A stretch of 64,000 bases of DNA from assembly GCA_016841045.1 (NCBI GenBank), contig JAENZX010000003.1, positions 21,182 through 85,181 on the forward strand, given 5' to 3'. Origin of the DNA: Thermincola carboxydiphila. Lineage in GTDB: Bacteria; Bacillota; Thermincolia; Thermincolales; UBA2595. This document shows positions 63,699 through 64,000 of this stretch, piece by piece (the stretch's first letter is position 1; every line of letters starts with the position of its first letter). The notes under the pieces were generated by a model, which saw only the letters and a program-made list of their open reading frames with translations, had not been told where the DNA came from and searched no databases. Position numbers and translations under genes: made by a program.

Positions 63699-64000
63699 AT
63701 GAAGTATGTTGTTAAGACCGGCGACACCATGTACAAGATAGCTCAAAGTTACGGGATAACCTTAGAAGAATTGATTGCGGCTAACCCGCAAATCGAAGAC
63801 CCTGACGTAATTCAAATAGGCCAGATTATTAATATCCCAGTGGAAGAACCGCCTGTTGAACTCCCTACTCCTCTGCCGCCATGCCCGGAGCTTCCTGTTG
63901 AACAGCCACCTGGAGGTAAGATGCCTGATATGGGAGGTATGATGCCTGATATGGGAGGTATGATGCCTGATATGGGAGGTATGATGCCCGGTATGGGAGG
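63699..64000 (+). CDS. LysM protein with Met/Gly-rich repeats (3' truncated)
   Basis: ATG behind GGAGGTAATTG. Residues 1-48 are one LysM domain (YVVKTGDTMYKIAQSYGI, then an IPV end) that binds peptidoglycan or related glycans. A Pro-rich hinge leads to repeats MMPDMGG. This resembles spore coat assembly proteins of the SafA type, where LysM directs the protein to the cortex. The frame runs off the window end. Confidence 0.8.
   Translation, partial: MKYVVKTGDTMYKIAQSYGITLEELIAANPQIEDPDVIQIGQIINIPVEEPPVELPTPLPPCPELPVEQPPGGKMPDMGGMMPDMGGMMPDMGGMMPGMG
63921..64000 (+). repeat. 21-bp tandem repeats in the LysM gene
   Basis: Three 21-bp units (63921-63941, 63942-63962, 63963-63983) plus a partial, altered fourth encode MPDMGGM in tandem. 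The units are nearly identical in DNA, so copy number may vary between strains. Confidence 0.9.

Noticed and set aside
1..64000. CRISPR array, tRNA or rRNA genes, prophage
   Set aside because: No regularly spaced repeats, cloverleaf or rRNA sequences, and no phage genes were noticed by reading; a tRNAscan-SE or CRISPR search was not possible.

Overview
The window looks like the chromosome of an anaerobic, endospore-forming, Gram-positive bacterium of the Clostridia, most like the Peptococcaceae/Desulfotomaculum group. This rests on the whole spoIIIAA-AH operon, sigK, a SafA-like LysM protein, low-GC codon use with many TTG/GTG starts behind strong GGAGG ribosome sites, a selenocysteine formate dehydrogenase, and corrinoid methyltransferases. 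The genus cannot be named from the sequence alone.

Layout. 1-6.5 kb: a truncated membrane one-component regulator, then a four-gene formate dehydrogenase operon (alpha subunit with UGA-encoded selenocysteine, Fe-S subunit, cytochrome b, FdhE). 6.5-15.3 kb: envelope and housekeeping genes (GT-C glycosyltransferase, class B penicillin-binding protein, HtrA, small membrane proteins, radical SAM protein, sigma-K, LapA-like protein). 15.4-19.6 kb, minus strand: a corrinoid methyl-transfer operon with UroD-family methyltransferase, 58-residue protein, corrinoid protein, MFS transporter and methyl-tetrahydrofolate methyltransferase. 19.8-22.8 kb: a redox-defence cluster (short hybrid cluster protein, cupin, thioredoxin-thioredoxin reductase fusion). 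23-31.9 kb: signalling genes (GAF/HD-GYP, Hpr-like MarR, two chemoreceptors, CheW, double rhodanese lipoprotein); two of these genes have long structured leaders ending in terminators. 32-44.6 kb: aromatic amino acid genes (aroE, aroC, aroK, aroB, aroQ) mixed with a MerR regulator, prepilin peptidase, TldD/PmbA, a NAGS-like acetyltransferase, PepP and EF-P. 45.1-45.9 kb: a disturbed stretch with a 122-bp GC-rich palindromic element and a truncated DUF1232 gene. 47.6-53 kb: the sporulation operon spoIIIAA-AH. 53-60.6 kb: a carboxylase pair (carboxyltransferase fused to an AccB-type biotin carrier, plus biotin carboxylase), Asp23/AmaP, nusB, a TsaD paralogue and a cation diffusion facilitator. 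60.8-63.5 kb: a cad-like metal resistance operon. The last 300 bases hold the start of a LysM protein with heptapeptide repeats.

The most striking observation is in the cad operon. The P1B-type ATPase frame contains one in-frame UGA (61406-61408), exactly where the first cysteine of the N-terminal metal-binding CxxC motif should be, giving Sec-x-x-Cys. A hairpin with a GGU-containing apical loop lies 28-32 nt downstream, inside the range known for bacterial SECIS elements, and the window already has one clear selenoprotein (FDH). The best reading is a metal-exporting ATPase with selenocysteine in its metal-binding domain, regulated by a CadC-type repressor with a clear palindromic operator. 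Other points of interest are an in-frame internal start that could release a free biotin carrier from the carboxylase fusion, two leader RNAs with the same overlapping-helix topology, and a candidate small RNA with an anti-Shine-Dalgarno tract.
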